A stretch of DNA of 64,000 nt from Opitutia bacterium (GTDB taxonomy: Bacteria > Verrucomicrobiota > Verrucomicrobiia > Opitutales > Opitutaceae), in assembly GCA_947453695.1 (NCBI GenBank), contig CANGHW010000015.1:1-64000 (forward strand). The letters are read 5' to 3'. Position numbers and translations under genes: made by a program. Each line of letters starts with the position of its first letter. Within the stretch, counting starts at the first letter, position 1. This document shows, piece by piece, positions 51,066 to 60,516 of this stretch. The notes under the pieces were generated by a model. The model was not told the origin of the DNA and searched no databases. It saw only the letters and a list, made by a program, of their open reading frames with translations.

Positions 51066-52238
51066 GTGAACGCGTCCCACCCCGTCCGCCAAAAAATTCG
51101 CGCCGAACTGGAAGCTCCGTCCGCCTTGCGCCGTTTCGGCAGCGGATGGATCAGCGGCGTCCTCGGCCTCGTTCTCGGCGTCGCCGGCCTGCTTCTCGTG
51201 CTTTCACTGCGCGCCCCCGGCTCGTTCTCCATGCCCGAGATCCGCGCGCTCCACCCTCAAGTGTGGTTTCGTCTAGTGCTCCATGGGATTCTCCTCGCGG
51301 CCTTTGCCTGCTCCGCGCTCAGTCTAGCGCTGCGTCGCGACCGCACACTAGGCACCGCCGGTCTCCTCTCCGCACTCTCCTCCGCGCTCCTCGGCGGCTC
51401 CAGTGCCAGTGCTCTAGCGCCCGACCCTACACCCTTCTTTCTCGGCCTCGATTTCTTTGTCCTCAACGTCCTCTTCACCGGCTTCCTCTTTATCCCTGTC
51501 GAGCGCCTCTTTCCGAAAAACGCCGAGCAAGCCGTCTTCCGCGAAGAATGGCGCGAGGATCTCTTCTACTACCTCGTAAGCAGTCTCCTCGTTCAGGTGC
51601 TCACATTCCTCACCTTTGCACCCGCCAAATCGATCCTCGCTTTCGCTCCGCTCACCGGGCTCCGCGCTTGGATCGGGGCGCTTCCCTTCATCGTGCAGTT
51701 CGTCGCCATCATGTTTCTCACCGACGTCGTGCAATACTGGGTGCACCGCGCCTTTCATCGCGTCCCATGGCTCTGGCGCTTCCACGCCGTGCATCACTCG
51801 GCGAAGAGCATGGATTGGATGGCCGGCGCCCGCATGCACTTCCTCGAAATCCTCGCTCTCCGCAGCACCACCGTGATTCCCATGTTCGTCCTCGGCTTTA
51901 GTGCCGCCGCGATGAACTCCTACATCCTCCTCGTCTACGTCTACTCGACCTTTGTGCACGCCAACCTCGGTTGGTCCTTACCCGTCCTCGAAAAATTCCT
52001 CGTCACGCCGCGCTTTCACCACTGGCACCACGGAATCGAGCGCGAGGCCATCGATGTAAATTTTGCGATTCACTTCCCGCTCCTCGATCGCCTTTTCGGC
52101 ACGCACTATCTGCCCGCGGAAAAATGGCCCTCCGGCTACGGTATCGACGGGCATCCCGTCCCCTCTGGCTATGTCGAGCAGCTCAAATACCCCTTCCGGC
52201 GTGCCGACGAAAAATCCCCGCCCACTGGCTCGCCCTGA
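51066..52238 (+). CDS. Sterol desaturase/fatty acid hydroxylase family protein
   Basis: FLTDVVQYWVHRAFHRVPWLWRFHAVHHSAKSMDW; FVHANLGW; RFHHWHHGIER His-box motifs; GTG start. Confidence 0.88.
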   Translation: MNASHPVRQKIRAELEAPSALRRFGSGWISGVLGLVLGVAGLLLVLSLRAPGSFSMPEIRALHPQVWFRLVLHGILLAAFACSALSLALRRDRTLGTAGLLSALSSALLGGSSASALAPDPTPFFLGLDFFVLNVLFTGFLFIPVERLFPKNAEQAVFREEWREDLFYYLVSSLLVQVLTFLTFAPAKSILAFAPLTGLRAWIGALPFIVQFVAIMFLTDVVQYWVHRAFHRVPWLWRFHAVHHSAKSMDWMAGARMHFLEILALRSTTVIPMFVLGFSAAAMNSYILLVYVYSTFVHANLGWSLPVLEKFLVTPRFHHWHHGIEREAIDVNFAIHFPLLDRLFGTHYLPAEKWPSGYGIDGHPVPSGYVEQLKYPFRRADEKSPPTGSP

Positions 52239-52264
52239 TTCCGCTTCGAACGGCCCCCGTTATC

Positions 52265-52660
52265 TCACCGTTTCTCTTCCATCAATCCTACGAGATTCCT
52301 GTCCGGGTCGCGCACAAAGCCGATCCACAGCTCGTGGTCCGGCATTTTTGCTGTGAGCTGCGGCGCCCTCTCGTTGATCGCGCCGCGCGCCACGATCGCC
52401 GCGTGCGTGCCGACGACATCCGTCACCTTAAAATACAGAATCGAATTCTTCCCGACCTCCCCGTGCCCCTGCGGCGTCGTCAGCATCACCCGCACCGATC
52501 CCGCTGCGAGAAACGCGAGGTTCGGTCCCGCTGGAAACAAGAACTTCAACCCCAGCACGTCGCGGTAAAACACCGTCGCCGTCGCCACGTCACTGACCAC
52601 GAGTGCGATCTGACCGATTTCGACCGCCGATGAGGGGAGGGGAGTGAGCGGGGCATTCAT
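52265..52660 (-). CDS. VOC-family (glyoxalase/bleomycin-resistance-like) protein
   Basis: IGQIALVVSDVATATVFYRDVLGLKFLF...HELWIGFVRDPDRNLVGLMEE. Confidence 0.88.
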   Translation of the reverse strand: MNAPLTPLPSSAVEIGQIALVVSDVATATVFYRDVLGLKFLFPAGPNLAFLAAGSVRVMLTTPQGHGEVGKNSILYFKVTDVVGTHAAIVARGAINERAPQLTAKMPDHELWIGFVRDPDRNLVGLMEEKR

Positions 52661-52792
52661 GCGGGCAAAAGATATGGTGCCGGGACGTTGATCGATGGAG
52701 GTGCTGGAAACAACCCCGCGGTTTTCCAGACCAGTTACCCTTGTCCCTTTGCCAGCAGTGCGTTGCCTCGCCCCCTTCACTTACGCCTCTCC

Positions 52793-53818
52793 ATGAATTC
52801 TTCGCTGATTCTCTTTCCTCTCGCCGACTACTGGTGGTTCTACGGCCTCTTCACCACCTTCGTCCTCGGCATGCTCGCCCTCGATCTGGGTGTGTTTCAC
52901 CGCAAGGCCCACGTGGTCTCGCCCAAAGAGGCCTTCGCCTGGACCGTCGTCTGGACGAGCCTCGCCCTGGCCTTTGCCGGCGGCCTCTGGCTCTATGCCG
53001 GCTGGAAACTTCCACTCGACCCGCGGCTCGTGGGCCTCGACCACGCCGCGTTGGCCAAACAGACCGCGCTCGAGTTCCTCGCCGGCTACGTCGTCGAGGC
53101 TTCTCTCTCGGTCGACAACATCTTCGTCTTCGTCGTGGTGCTTGGCTATTTCGCCGTGCCCCCCGCGCTTCAGCACCGTGTGCTGTTCTTTGGCATCCTT
53201 GGAGCCCTCGTGTTTCGGGCGATCTTCATCTCGCTCGGCTCCGTGCTGATGCAGTTTCACTGGGTGATTCTCGTCTTCGGTGGCTTCCTGATTCTCACCG
53301 GACTCAAGATCCTGTTTGCGCCGGAAAAGCCCATCGAGCCCGAGAAGAATCCGATCATCCGTCTGCTGCGTCGGCTCATGCCTGTGACGCCCGCGCTCGA
53401 AGGTGACCGCTTCTTTTCCCGGATCGGCGGCGTCTGGCACGCCACGCCGCTCTTCGTGTGCCTTGTGTTCATTGAGTTCAGCGACATCGTGTTCGCCGTC
53501 GATTCCGTCCCGGCGATCTTCGCCCTCACCCGCGAGCCGCTCGTCGTCTTCACGTCCAATGCGTTCGCGATCATGGGGCTCCGCTCGATGTTCTTTCTGC
53601 TGGCTGGCGTGATGCACAAATTCCGTTTCCTAAAATACGGCCTCGGCTTTGTGCTCATGTTCGTCGGCCTGAAGATGGTGTGGCTCAATGAAGCCTTTGG
53701 CGGAAAATTCCCGATCGTCTGGTCGCTCGGCATTATCGCCGTGCTCCTCGGCGCGGCCATCGGAGCCTCGCTGCTGATTCCCGCCCGCCCGGAGACTACC
53801 CCGCGATCCACGTCTTAA
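52793..53818 (+). CDS. TerC/Alx-family integral membrane protein
   Basis: LDLGVFHRKAHVVSPKEAFAWTVVWTSLALAF; LEFLAGYVVEASLSVDNIFVFVVVLGYF; FSDIVFAVDSVPAIFA. Confidence 0.93.
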   Translation: MNSSLILFPLADYWWFYGLFTTFVLGMLALDLGVFHRKAHVVSPKEAFAWTVVWTSLALAFAGGLWLYAGWKLPLDPRLVGLDHAALAKQTALEFLAGYVVEASLSVDNIFVFVVVLGYFAVPPALQHRVLFFGILGALVFRAIFISLGSVLMQFHWVILVFGGFLILTGLKILFAPEKPIEPEKNPIIRLLRRLMPVTPALEGDRFFSRIGGVWHATPLFVCLVFIEFSDIVFAVDSVPAIFALTREPLVVFTSNAFAIMGLRSMFFLLAGVMHKFRFLKYGLGFVLMFVGLKMVWLNEAFGGKFPIVWSLGIIAVLLGAAIGASLLIPARPETTPRSTS

Positions 53819-54443
53819 TCTTCTCGAACAACTCGATCACCACGCCCGCAAACGTCGCGAAATACACCAGCGTCGCCACCAAAATACCGTAGGCCGCCGC
53901 CACCGCTACACCGTCACGCTCCATCATCCCGAGCGTGCCGATCACGACGACGAGCGCCGGCAGGGTGTTGGTGAACGGAATTCCGCCCAACGGCAGCAGG
54001 AGCAAAAGAGCTCCGCTGCACACCAGCAGACCGTGCACTCGCAACAAGGCGGTCGTGCTCGTCACCCACGCCCAACGCGGATGCAGGCGGCGCTCAATCC
54101 AGCCGATGAACTTGCTCGCACCTTCCAACACCATGCGGAAAAATTTCGGCGGCAGTTCGACGGCGAGCAATCGTTGCGGCAACCACGGCGGTCGACCGAC
54201 CACGTAGCACCCACCGAGCACCAGAATCACCGCTCCAAACGGCACCGACAGCCCCGGAATCGAAATGGGTGAGCAAAACGGCAGCGCCAAAATCACAATC
54301 ATCAGGCCCGAGGCCCGCCCGCCCAGCGTCGACATCACTTCGCGCAGCGTCACCTTCCGCTCGCGAAACTGCTCGGCCAGCGCGTGGAGTTCGTCAGATA
54401 GTTTCCGCAGCGGATCAGGCCCGGTGGGCGAGGGGAGATTCAT
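53796..54443 (-). CDS. ExoD-like exopolysaccharide synthesis membrane protein
   Basis: VTLREVMSTLGGRASGLMIVILALPFCSPISIPGLSVPFGAVILVLGGCYVVGRPPWLPQRL. Confidence 0.85.
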   Translation of the reverse strand: MNLPSPTGPDPLRKLSDELHALAEQFRERKVTLREVMSTLGGRASGLMIVILALPFCSPISIPGLSVPFGAVILVLGGCYVVGRPPWLPQRLLAVELPPKFFRMVLEGASKFIGWIERRLHPRWAWVTSTTALLRVHGLLVCSGALLLLLPLGGIPFTNTLPALVVVIGTLGMMERDGVAVAAAYGILVATLVYFATFAGVVIELFEKIKTWIAG

Positions 54444-54462
54444 TGGCGAAAAGCTCCGGCTC

Positions 54463-55158
54463 TCAGGTCCCGCGCTTGTTGCCGTAAAGTTCGATGTGCA
54501 GGCGGTGCGCGTAGCGATAGCCGCGCGCCTTGCACAGCTCGCCGAGCCACGTCGCGCGCCCGCGCATCTTGTCGAGCGTCGTTGCCTCGGGCATGAGCAG
54601 CACCTTGTGCCGCGGGATTTCGCGCTGCAGTGCCGCAAGCATATGCTCGAGCTCGTCCACATCTTCCGGCCGGGCCACGACAAATTTGAACTGATACGGG
54701 TAGCGGTCGATCCACGCGCGCACCGCCTCGGGGTTCCACCGCGTCGCCTCGTGCTTCTTCCGCCACGTCGCATGCTCGAGCGGATCGGGCGCCGAGTTGA
54801 GGAGCTTCGGCGAGAGCGACGCCAGATCACATGCGATGCCTTCCGGCTTCACCGTCGCCGCCGTCTCGATGGTGATGTGGTGACCGAGCTTCTTGATTTC
54901 CGCCGCGAGCACATGGATATCCTTCGCGATCATCGGCTCGCCGCCCGTCAGCACCACATGCCGCGCCGTCCGCTGCTCCGACACCGCTGCGACGAGCTGC
55001 GGCACCGTGCGCTGCTCGCCCTCGGGATTCCACGAGGCATACGGCGTATCGCACCACGCGCAGCGGAGATTGCACCCGCTCGTGCGCACAAACACCGACG
55101 GCACGCCCGTGAGCTCACCCTCGCCTTGGATCGAATAGAAAATCTCTGAAATCAGCAT
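54463..55158 (-). CDS. queE: 7-carboxy-7-deazaguanine synthase
   Basis: ISEIFYSIQGEGELTGVPSVFVRTSGCNLRCAWCDTPYA; VVLTGGEPMI. Confidence 0.93.
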   Translation of the reverse strand: MLISEIFYSIQGEGELTGVPSVFVRTSGCNLRCAWCDTPYASWNPEGEQRTVPQLVAAVSEQRTARHVVLTGGEPMIAKDIHVLAAEIKKLGHHITIETAATVKPEGIACDLASLSPKLLNSAPDPLEHATWRKKHEATRWNPEAVRAWIDRYPYQFKFVVARPEDVDELEHMLAALQREIPRHKVLLMPEATTLDKMRGRATWLGELCKARGYRYAHRLHIELYGNKRGT

Positions 55159-55168
55159 CGAAGTTTTT

Positions 55169-55240
55169 GACCACGGATAACGCGGATGAGCACGGATAAA
55201 ACCCTGCCTTGATCCGTGTTCATCCGTGTTATCCGCGGTT
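55169..55240. repeat. 72-bp inverted repeat between queE and queC
   Basis: gaccacggataacgcggatgagcacggat / atccgtgttcatccgtgttatccgcggtt; 25/29 complementary, 14-nt loop, internal cggat units. Confidence 0.8.
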
Positions 55241-55928
55241 AATTTTTCCCCGGCTTCCCCGGCAGTGCCTCGTTGCTCGCATATACCGTCGGGTCCGCCA
55301 CGCCGGCCAGTGCAAACGCCTCACGCCGCTCCACGCACGTGCCGCATTTGCCGCAGTGGATCGCCCCGCCCTTGTAGCACGACCAGGTCCGCGCAAAATC
55401 CACGCCGAGCTTCACACCCGCCGCCGCGATCTCCCCTTTGTTCATCGCGATAAACGGCCGCAGCAGCTGCACGCCCGCATACGTCCCGAGGCGCATCGCG
55501 TCGCCCATCGCGCGCATGAAATCTTCGCGGCAATCTGGATAGATCGCGTGGTCGCCGCCGTGCGCCGCGATCACGAGCCCCTCGGCCCCGACGCTCTCGG
55601 CAAATCCGCACGCGATCGACAGCATGATCGCATTCCGAAACGGCACCACCGTCTGCTTCATGTTCGCCGCCTCGTAGTGTCCATCGGGTATATCCCCGCC
55701 GCTCTTCAGCAGATCCGACGCAAACAACCGCTCCACAAATTCCATGTGCACGATCTCGTGGCGCGTGCCGACGAGCCTTGCGTGTTCCGCTGCGAAAGGG
55801 ATTTCGCAGTGATTGTGCTTCGCCCCGTAGTCGAAACTCATCGCCGCCACCACGTCATGCTCCGCCCGCGCCCAATGGAGCGCGGTCACCGAATCCATCC
55901 CACCCGAACACAACACGACGACTTTCAT
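55239..55928 (-). CDS. queC: 7-cyano-7-deazaguanine synthase
   Basis: MKVVVLCSGGMDSVTALHWA; GDHAIYPDCREDFMRAM; WSCYKGGAIHCGKCGTCVERREAF. Confidence 0.96.
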   Translation of the reverse strand: MKVVVLCSGGMDSVTALHWARAEHDVVAAMSFDYGAKHNHCEIPFAAEHARLVGTRHEIVHMEFVERLFASDLLKSGGDIPDGHYEAANMKQTVVPFRNAIMLSIACGFAESVGAEGLVIAAHGGDHAIYPDCREDFMRAMGDAMRLGTYAGVQLLRPFIAMNKGEIAAAGVKLGVDFARTWSCYKGGAIHCGKCGTCVERREAFALAGVADPTVYASNEALPGKPGKN

Positions 55929-55963
55929 GCGCGCACCCTGAGGGCCTGTGTTGCGCGATGCAA

Positions 55964-56037
55964 AATCGTTCTCGTTCCACGTTCTCGTAATCGTTCTGCT
56001 CTTTCCGCTGCGCCGGTTGCGCGGCCCGAGAACGAAT
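55964..56037. repeat. cgttctcgt-type short repeats with a short inverted outer pair
   Basis: aatcgttctcgttccacgttctcgtaatcgttctgctc ... cgagaacgaat. Confidence 0.5.
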
Positions 56038-56044
56038 CCCTCCC

Positions 56045-56962
56045 ATGCTCCTCTTCCACGACCCGCAGTGCGCCGATTACGGCTCCGCGATGCGCCCCGA
56101 GCAGCCGGCCCGCGTCGTCCGCACCGCCGCCCACCTCCGCACCGTGCGACCTGCCTGGGAGTTTCGTCTCCCTCCCGGCGCCGACACCGTCACCGACGAC
56201 ATTCTCCAACTTGTTCACACGCCCGCCCACGTCCGCCGCCTCGCCCAACCCCGCGACTTCGACGCCGATACTCCCTTTTTCGACGGCATCGGCGATCACG
56301 CCCGACGGTCCGTCGCGTCCGCCCTCGCCGCTGCGCGTCACGCGCTCGCGCACCGCACGCCCGTTTTTTCGCTCATGCGTCCGCCCGGCCATCACGCGAC
56401 CGCCACGCAGGCCATGGGCTTTTGCTATCTCAACCAGATCGCTCTCGCCGCTGCCTATGCCCATCGCTCACTCGGCGTCGCCCGCGTGGCCGTTTGGGAT
56501 TTCGACGCCCATCATGGCAATGGCACTGAGGCCATTCTCGGTTCGCTGCTCGCCACGCCCGCCACTCGCGACGCTTTTTTCTTCGCCTCCGTCCACCAAC
56601 ACCCCGGCTACCCTGGCACCGGCACACGCGACCTCGGTCCGCAGCTGCGCAACTGGCCCGTCGCTCCGCACACTCCGCGCGCGCAGCACATGGCCGCCCT
56701 CCGCGCCTCGCTCGACGCCGTGATCGCGTTTCGCCCCGGCCTCATCTTGGTCTCCGCTGGTTTTGATGCCTACGCCCGCGACCCCATCACCGCGATGACC
56801 CTCGAACGCGACGATTTCGCCACCCTTGGCCGCTGGCTCGCCGCGGCCGGCCTGCCCACCGCCGCGATCCTCGAAGGTGGCTATAGTCCCGACCTTCCTT
56901 TGTTGGTTGAAGCTTTCCTCGCCGCGTGGGACAACCCTGCCGAGCCACTCACGCCGCCGTAA
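56045..56962 (+). CDS. Histone deacetylase/acetoin utilization family protein
   Basis: MRPPGHHATATQAMGFCYLNQIALAAAYAH; VWDFDAHHGNGTEAI; ILVSAGFDAYARDPI. Confidence 0.92.
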   Translation: MLLFHDPQCADYGSAMRPEQPARVVRTAAHLRTVRPAWEFRLPPGADTVTDDILQLVHTPAHVRRLAQPRDFDADTPFFDGIGDHARRSVASALAAARHALAHRTPVFSLMRPPGHHATATQAMGFCYLNQIALAAAYAHRSLGVARVAVWDFDAHHGNGTEAILGSLLATPATRDAFFFASVHQHPGYPGTGTRDLGPQLRNWPVAPHTPRAQHMAALRASLDAVIAFRPGLILVSAGFDAYARDPITAMTLERDDFATLGRWLAAAGLPTAAILEGGYSPDLPLLVEAFLAAWDNPAEPLTPP

Positions 56963-56970
56963 CCGCCCGC

Positions 56971-58146
56971 ATGATTTCCCGCCTTCTTCCACTGCCTGTC
57001 CGCCGTTTGCTCGGTGTGAAAGTGACCACCCGCCCGCCCGCCTACCAACTCCTCGACCAGCCCGGTTCGCTCGCGCCCTTGCTCGCCGCCCTCGACCGCG
57101 TCGATGAGGTCTTCCTCGATACCGAGGCGGACAACATGTATCACTACAAGACCCGCGTCTGCCTCTTCCAGCTCATGGTGGACGGCGAAGTCTTCCTCGT
57201 CGATGTCCTGGCGCCCGGCCTGAAAGTCGAGCCGCTCGTCGAACTTCTCGCCCACAAGCACCTCGTGATGCACGGCAGCGATTTCGATCTGCGCCTCCTC
57301 CACGACCTCTGCGGCTTCCGCCCGAAAAGCATCTTCGATACGATGCTCGCCGCCCAACTCCTCGGCCGCCAGCGTGTCGGCCTCGCCGGTCTCCTCGAGG
57401 AGCATTTCGGCGTCGCGGTCGACAAATCCGGCCAGAAGGCCAACTGGTCCCAGCGGCCCATCACGCCGAAACTCCTCAACTACGCCGCCCTCGACGTCTG
57501 GCATCTCCCCGCCCTCCGCGACATCCTGACCAAGGACCTCAAGAAACTCGGCCGCCTCGCCTGGCTCGACCAACAGTGCCGCGCACAGATCGAATCCGGC
57601 GCGACCGGCTTCGCACCCGCCACCGACATTGATTGGCGCATCGGCCGCAGCGAACGCCTTCGCGGCGCCGGCCTCGGCGTGCTCCACGCCGTCTGGCACT
57701 GGCGCGAAGCCACTGCTCAGCGCCTCGACACCCCGCCCTTCAAAGTCTGCGGCAACACGTTGCTCCTCCAAATCGCCGAAGCCGCCGATCAGGGCGACTC
57801 CGAGGCCTCCATCCTCGAACGCGTCAACCTCGGCAAGCGCCACCCGCGCCTCATCACTTCGCTCGCCGCCGCCCTCCGTGAAGGCCTCGCTTGCGACCCC
57901 AAGACGCTCCCGCGCCGCCCTGGCCGCGACCCGAACCACGTTTCCCTCACCCAATCCGAGGTTGAGCTCCAGGATCGCATCAAAGCCGACCGCGACCGCG
58001 TCGCCGCCCAACTCGGCATTGAGGGCACCCTCATTGCCAACCGCGCCCAACTCGCCCTTATCGCCCGCGCCCCCAAGAAGATCGACGAGCAGCTCCTCCC
58101 CTGGCAGGCCGACCTCCTCCGCCAAGAACCGTCCCTAAAATCTTAG
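56971..58146 (+). CDS. rnd: Ribonuclease D-like (3'-5' exonuclease + HRDC)
   Basis: EVFLDTEADNMYHYKTRVCLFQLMVDGEVFLVDVLAP; FDTMLAAQLLGRQRVGLAGLLEEHFGV; NYAALDVWHLPAL. Confidence 0.88.
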   Translation: MISRLLPLPVRRLLGVKVTTRPPAYQLLDQPGSLAPLLAALDRVDEVFLDTEADNMYHYKTRVCLFQLMVDGEVFLVDVLAPGLKVEPLVELLAHKHLVMHGSDFDLRLLHDLCGFRPKSIFDTMLAAQLLGRQRVGLAGLLEEHFGVAVDKSGQKANWSQRPITPKLLNYAALDVWHLPALRDILTKDLKKLGRLAWLDQQCRAQIESGATGFAPATDIDWRIGRSERLRGAGLGVLHAVWHWREATAQRLDTPPFKVCGNTLLLQIAEAADQGDSEASILERVNLGKRHPRLITSLAAALREGLACDPKTLPRRPGRDPNHVSLTQSEVELQDRIKADRDRVAAQLGIEGTLIANRAQLALIARAPKKIDEQLLPWQADLLRQEPSLKS

Positions 58147-58267
58147 CGCTGCGCTTGTAGCGGCCCGAAGCGGTGGTCTGGGACCGCCGTCAGCCTCCCT
58201 CATCGCACTCTTGCGAAACTTCCGCCGCTCCCCAGCGTCCCACTCACCGCTCCCGCACCACCGCCCC

Positions 58268-58522
58268 ATGAAATCGAAGCTCTTCCTTTCCGCCGCGCTT
58301 GTTACCGTCTTCCTTGCCGCCGGTTGCGCCACGCGCACCACTGCCAGTGGCGGCCGCGAAACTAATGTCCTCGGCGGTGCCGTCACCGTCACCACCAATT
58401 CCTTCGAGCCCACGAACTCCGCGACGCTCGACGCCGATACCTCGAAGCTCGCCAGCGCCGGCAATCCCACTGGCAAGAAGACCACCCTCTTCTGGGGCCT
58501 CATCACTCTTCACGACTATTGA
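58268..58522 (+). CDS. Small hypothetical lipoprotein
   Basis: MKSKLFLSAALVTVFLAAGCATRTTASGG lipobox. Confidence 0.65.
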   Translation: MKSKLFLSAALVTVFLAAGCATRTTASGGRETNVLGGAVTVTTNSFEPTNSATLDADTSKLASAGNPTGKKTTLFWGLITLHDY

Positions 58523-58645
58523 GCGTCTGCGCCGTGGCGCTGTAGATGCGGTCTATGCCGCCGATTTTTGGAGACCCCGCCGGCCCTTCGCCCGCGGGGT
58601 TTTTCTTTGCCCCGTCCCTGCCTTCCTCCGAGCTTCGCGCTACTC

Positions 58646-60358
58646 GTGCCCGACTCCGCCGCCAACGCAAACATCGCGCGCCACCTCGCTCTGATGGCTG
58701 CCGCGCACCCGACGCGTGCTGCACTCAAAATTCCCCGCGGCCGCACCCGCGCGGGCGACATCGATTACCTCGCGCTCACCTTCGCCGAACTCGACGCCGA
58801 GGTCTCCGCTTGGTGCGCCCGCCTCACCACCGCCGGCGTCGCCCGCGGCGACCGCACCCTGCTCATGGTGCGCCAAGGCCTCCCGCTCATCGCCTCCGCC
58901 TTCGCTCTCTTCCGCCTCGGCGCGGTTCCCGTCGTGATCGATCCTGGCATGGGCCGGAAAAACTTCCTCGCCTGCGTCGCGCGCTCCCGCCCCACCGCCC
59001 TCGTCGGCATCCCGCTCGCGCAGCTCCTCAGCCATTTCTTCCGCCCCACCTTCCGCACCGTTCGCTCGCGCGTCACCGCGAGCGGCTCCCTCACCGCTCG
59101 TCTCACCCCTCCCAGCTCTCAGCTCTCAACTCTCAGCTGTCAAACTGCCGCCGTGGCGGCGGCCTCCGACTTGGCCGCCGTGTTGTTCACCTCCGGCTCC
59201 ACCGGCGCACCCAAGGGTGTTTGCTACGCCCACGGCCAGTTCGACGCCCAAGTCCGCCTCATCCGCGAAACCTACGGCATTGGCCCCGGCGAAATCGACC
59301 TACCGCTGCTCCCGATCTTCGCCCTCTTTAACCCCGCCCTCGGCATGACGACCATCGTTCCCGAGCTCGACCCCCGCCGCCCCGCCGCCATCGACCCCGG
59401 CAAGATCGTCCAGGCTATCCTTCAGGAAAACGTCACCAACTCTTTTGGTTCGCCCACGCTCTGGCGCAAAATCGGCGACCACTGCCTCGCCGAAAAAATC
59501 ACGCTCCCCACGCTCCGCCGCGTCCTCTGCGCCGGCGCCCCCGTCCCCGCCGCCCTCTGGCAAAACTCCCACGCCTTCCTCCCGCGCGGCCAGCTCCATA
59601 GCCCCTACGGTGCCACCGAAGCCCTCCCGCTCGCCACCATCTCCGCCTCGGAAATCGAAACCCTAAAATCCGAAACCGAAAATCCCCTCGGCGCCTGCGT
59701 TGGCCGCCCCGTGTTCGGCATCGCGATTCGCATCATCGCCCCTGTCGACGGCCCCATCGCCACGCTCGCCGACACGCGTGAACTTCCCTGCGGCAAAATC
59801 GGCGAAATCATCGCCCGCGGCCCCGTTGTCACCCAATCCTACGACGCGCTCCCCGAAGCCACAGCCGCGGCAAAAATCTCCGACCTTCCGGTCTCTCACC
59901 TCTCAACTCTCCGCTCTCAACCCGGCAGCACTGCCGCCGTCTGGCACCGCATGGGTGACTGCGGTTACCTCGACGCCCAAGGCCGCCTTTGGTTTTGCGG
60001 CCGCAAAGCCGAACGCGTCGAAACCTCCGCCGGCACACTTCACACCGAACCCTGCGAACAAGTCTTTCGCACCCACCCCCGCGTCACCCGCTGCGCTCTG
60101 ATCGGTCTCGGCGAACCCGGTCGCCAACGCGCCGCCCTCGTCGTCGAAGCCCTCGTCTCCGACTCCGGTGAAGCTCGTCGCTTCGCTCGCGAACTCCGCG
60201 CACTCGCGCTCGAGCACACGCACACACTCCCGATCAAAACCTTTTACTTCCACCCGCAGTTCCCGGTCGACGTCCGCCACAACGCGAAGATCCACCGCCT
60301 CACCCTCGCTAAGTGGGCCGCCACCGCCAAAGGCTACGAGTCCGACCCCAAAAAATAG
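58646..60358 (+). CDS. AMP-binding acyl-CoA ligase family protein, OleC-like
   Basis: AAVLFTSGSTGAPKGVCYAHGQFDAQVRLIRETYGIGPGEIDLPLLPIFALFNPALGMTTIVPELDPRRPA; SPYGATEALPLA; HRMGDCGYLDAQGRLWFCGRKAERV; followed by an OleD-like gene. Confidence 0.85.
   Translation: MPDSAANANIARHLALMAAAHPTRAALKIPRGRTRAGDIDYLALTFAELDAEVSAWCARLTTAGVARGDRTLLMVRQGLPLIASAFALFRLGAVPVVIDPGMGRKNFLACVARSRPTALVGIPLAQLLSHFFRPTFRTVRSRVTASGSLTARLTPPSSQLSTLSCQTAAVAAASDLAAVLFTSGSTGAPKGVCYAHGQFDAQVRLIRETYGIGPGEIDLPLLPIFALFNPALGMTTIVPELDPRRPAAIDPGKIVQAILQENVTNSFGSPTLWRKIGDHCLAEKITLPTLRRVLCAGAPVPAALWQNSHAFLPRGQLHSPYGATEALPLATISASEIETLKSETENPLGACVGRPVFGIAIRIIAPVDGPIATLADTRELPCGKIGEIIARGPVVTQSYDALPEATAAAKISDLPVSHLSTLRSQPGSTAAVWHRMGDCGYLDAQGRLWFCGRKAERVETSAGTLHTEPCEQVFRTHPRVTRCALIGLGEPGRQRAALVVEALVSDSGEARRFARELRALALEHTHTLPIKTFYFHPQFPVDVRHNAKIHRLTLAKWAATAKGYESDPKK
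59116..59143 (+). repeat. In-frame CTCTCA-type repeat, copy 1, inside oleC-like gene
   Basis: ctctcagctctcaactctcagctgtcaa; 25/28 identical to copy 2. Confidence 0.75.
59893..59920 (+). repeat. In-frame CTCTCA-type repeat, copy 2, inside oleC-like gene
   Basis: ctctcacctctcaactctccgctctcaa; 777 bp (259 codons) downstream of copy 1, same frame. Confidence 0.75.
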
Positions 60359-60490
60359 GGCAGACTTCAGTCCTTCCCTCAACGCGCCGCACGCTCGATC
60401 ATAGCCGCACCCTCATTCGTAGCCGCACGCGCCAGCGAGTGGACTGTCCACCCGCCGCCCGCCGTCACACTCTCCTCTGGTTTTCCCCGG

Positions 60491-60516
60491 TTTTCGTGTG
60501 TTTCGTGTGCTTTGTG
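60491..60516. repeat. Half-copy of the ttcgtgtgtttcgtg repeat at the 5' end of the oleD-like gene
   Basis: tttcgtgtgtttcgtgtgctttgtgg versus tttcgtgtatttcgtgtgttccgtgg near 62991-63016; 23/26 identical. Confidence 0.7.

Noticed and set aside
52661-52792. Possible yybP-ykoY manganese riboswitch upstream of the TerC-family gene
   Set aside because: I could not recognise the conserved core by eye; a covariance-model search would be needed.
56881-58125. 414-aa minus-strand ORF opposite the RNase D gene
   Set aside because: Shadow of a well-supported gene.
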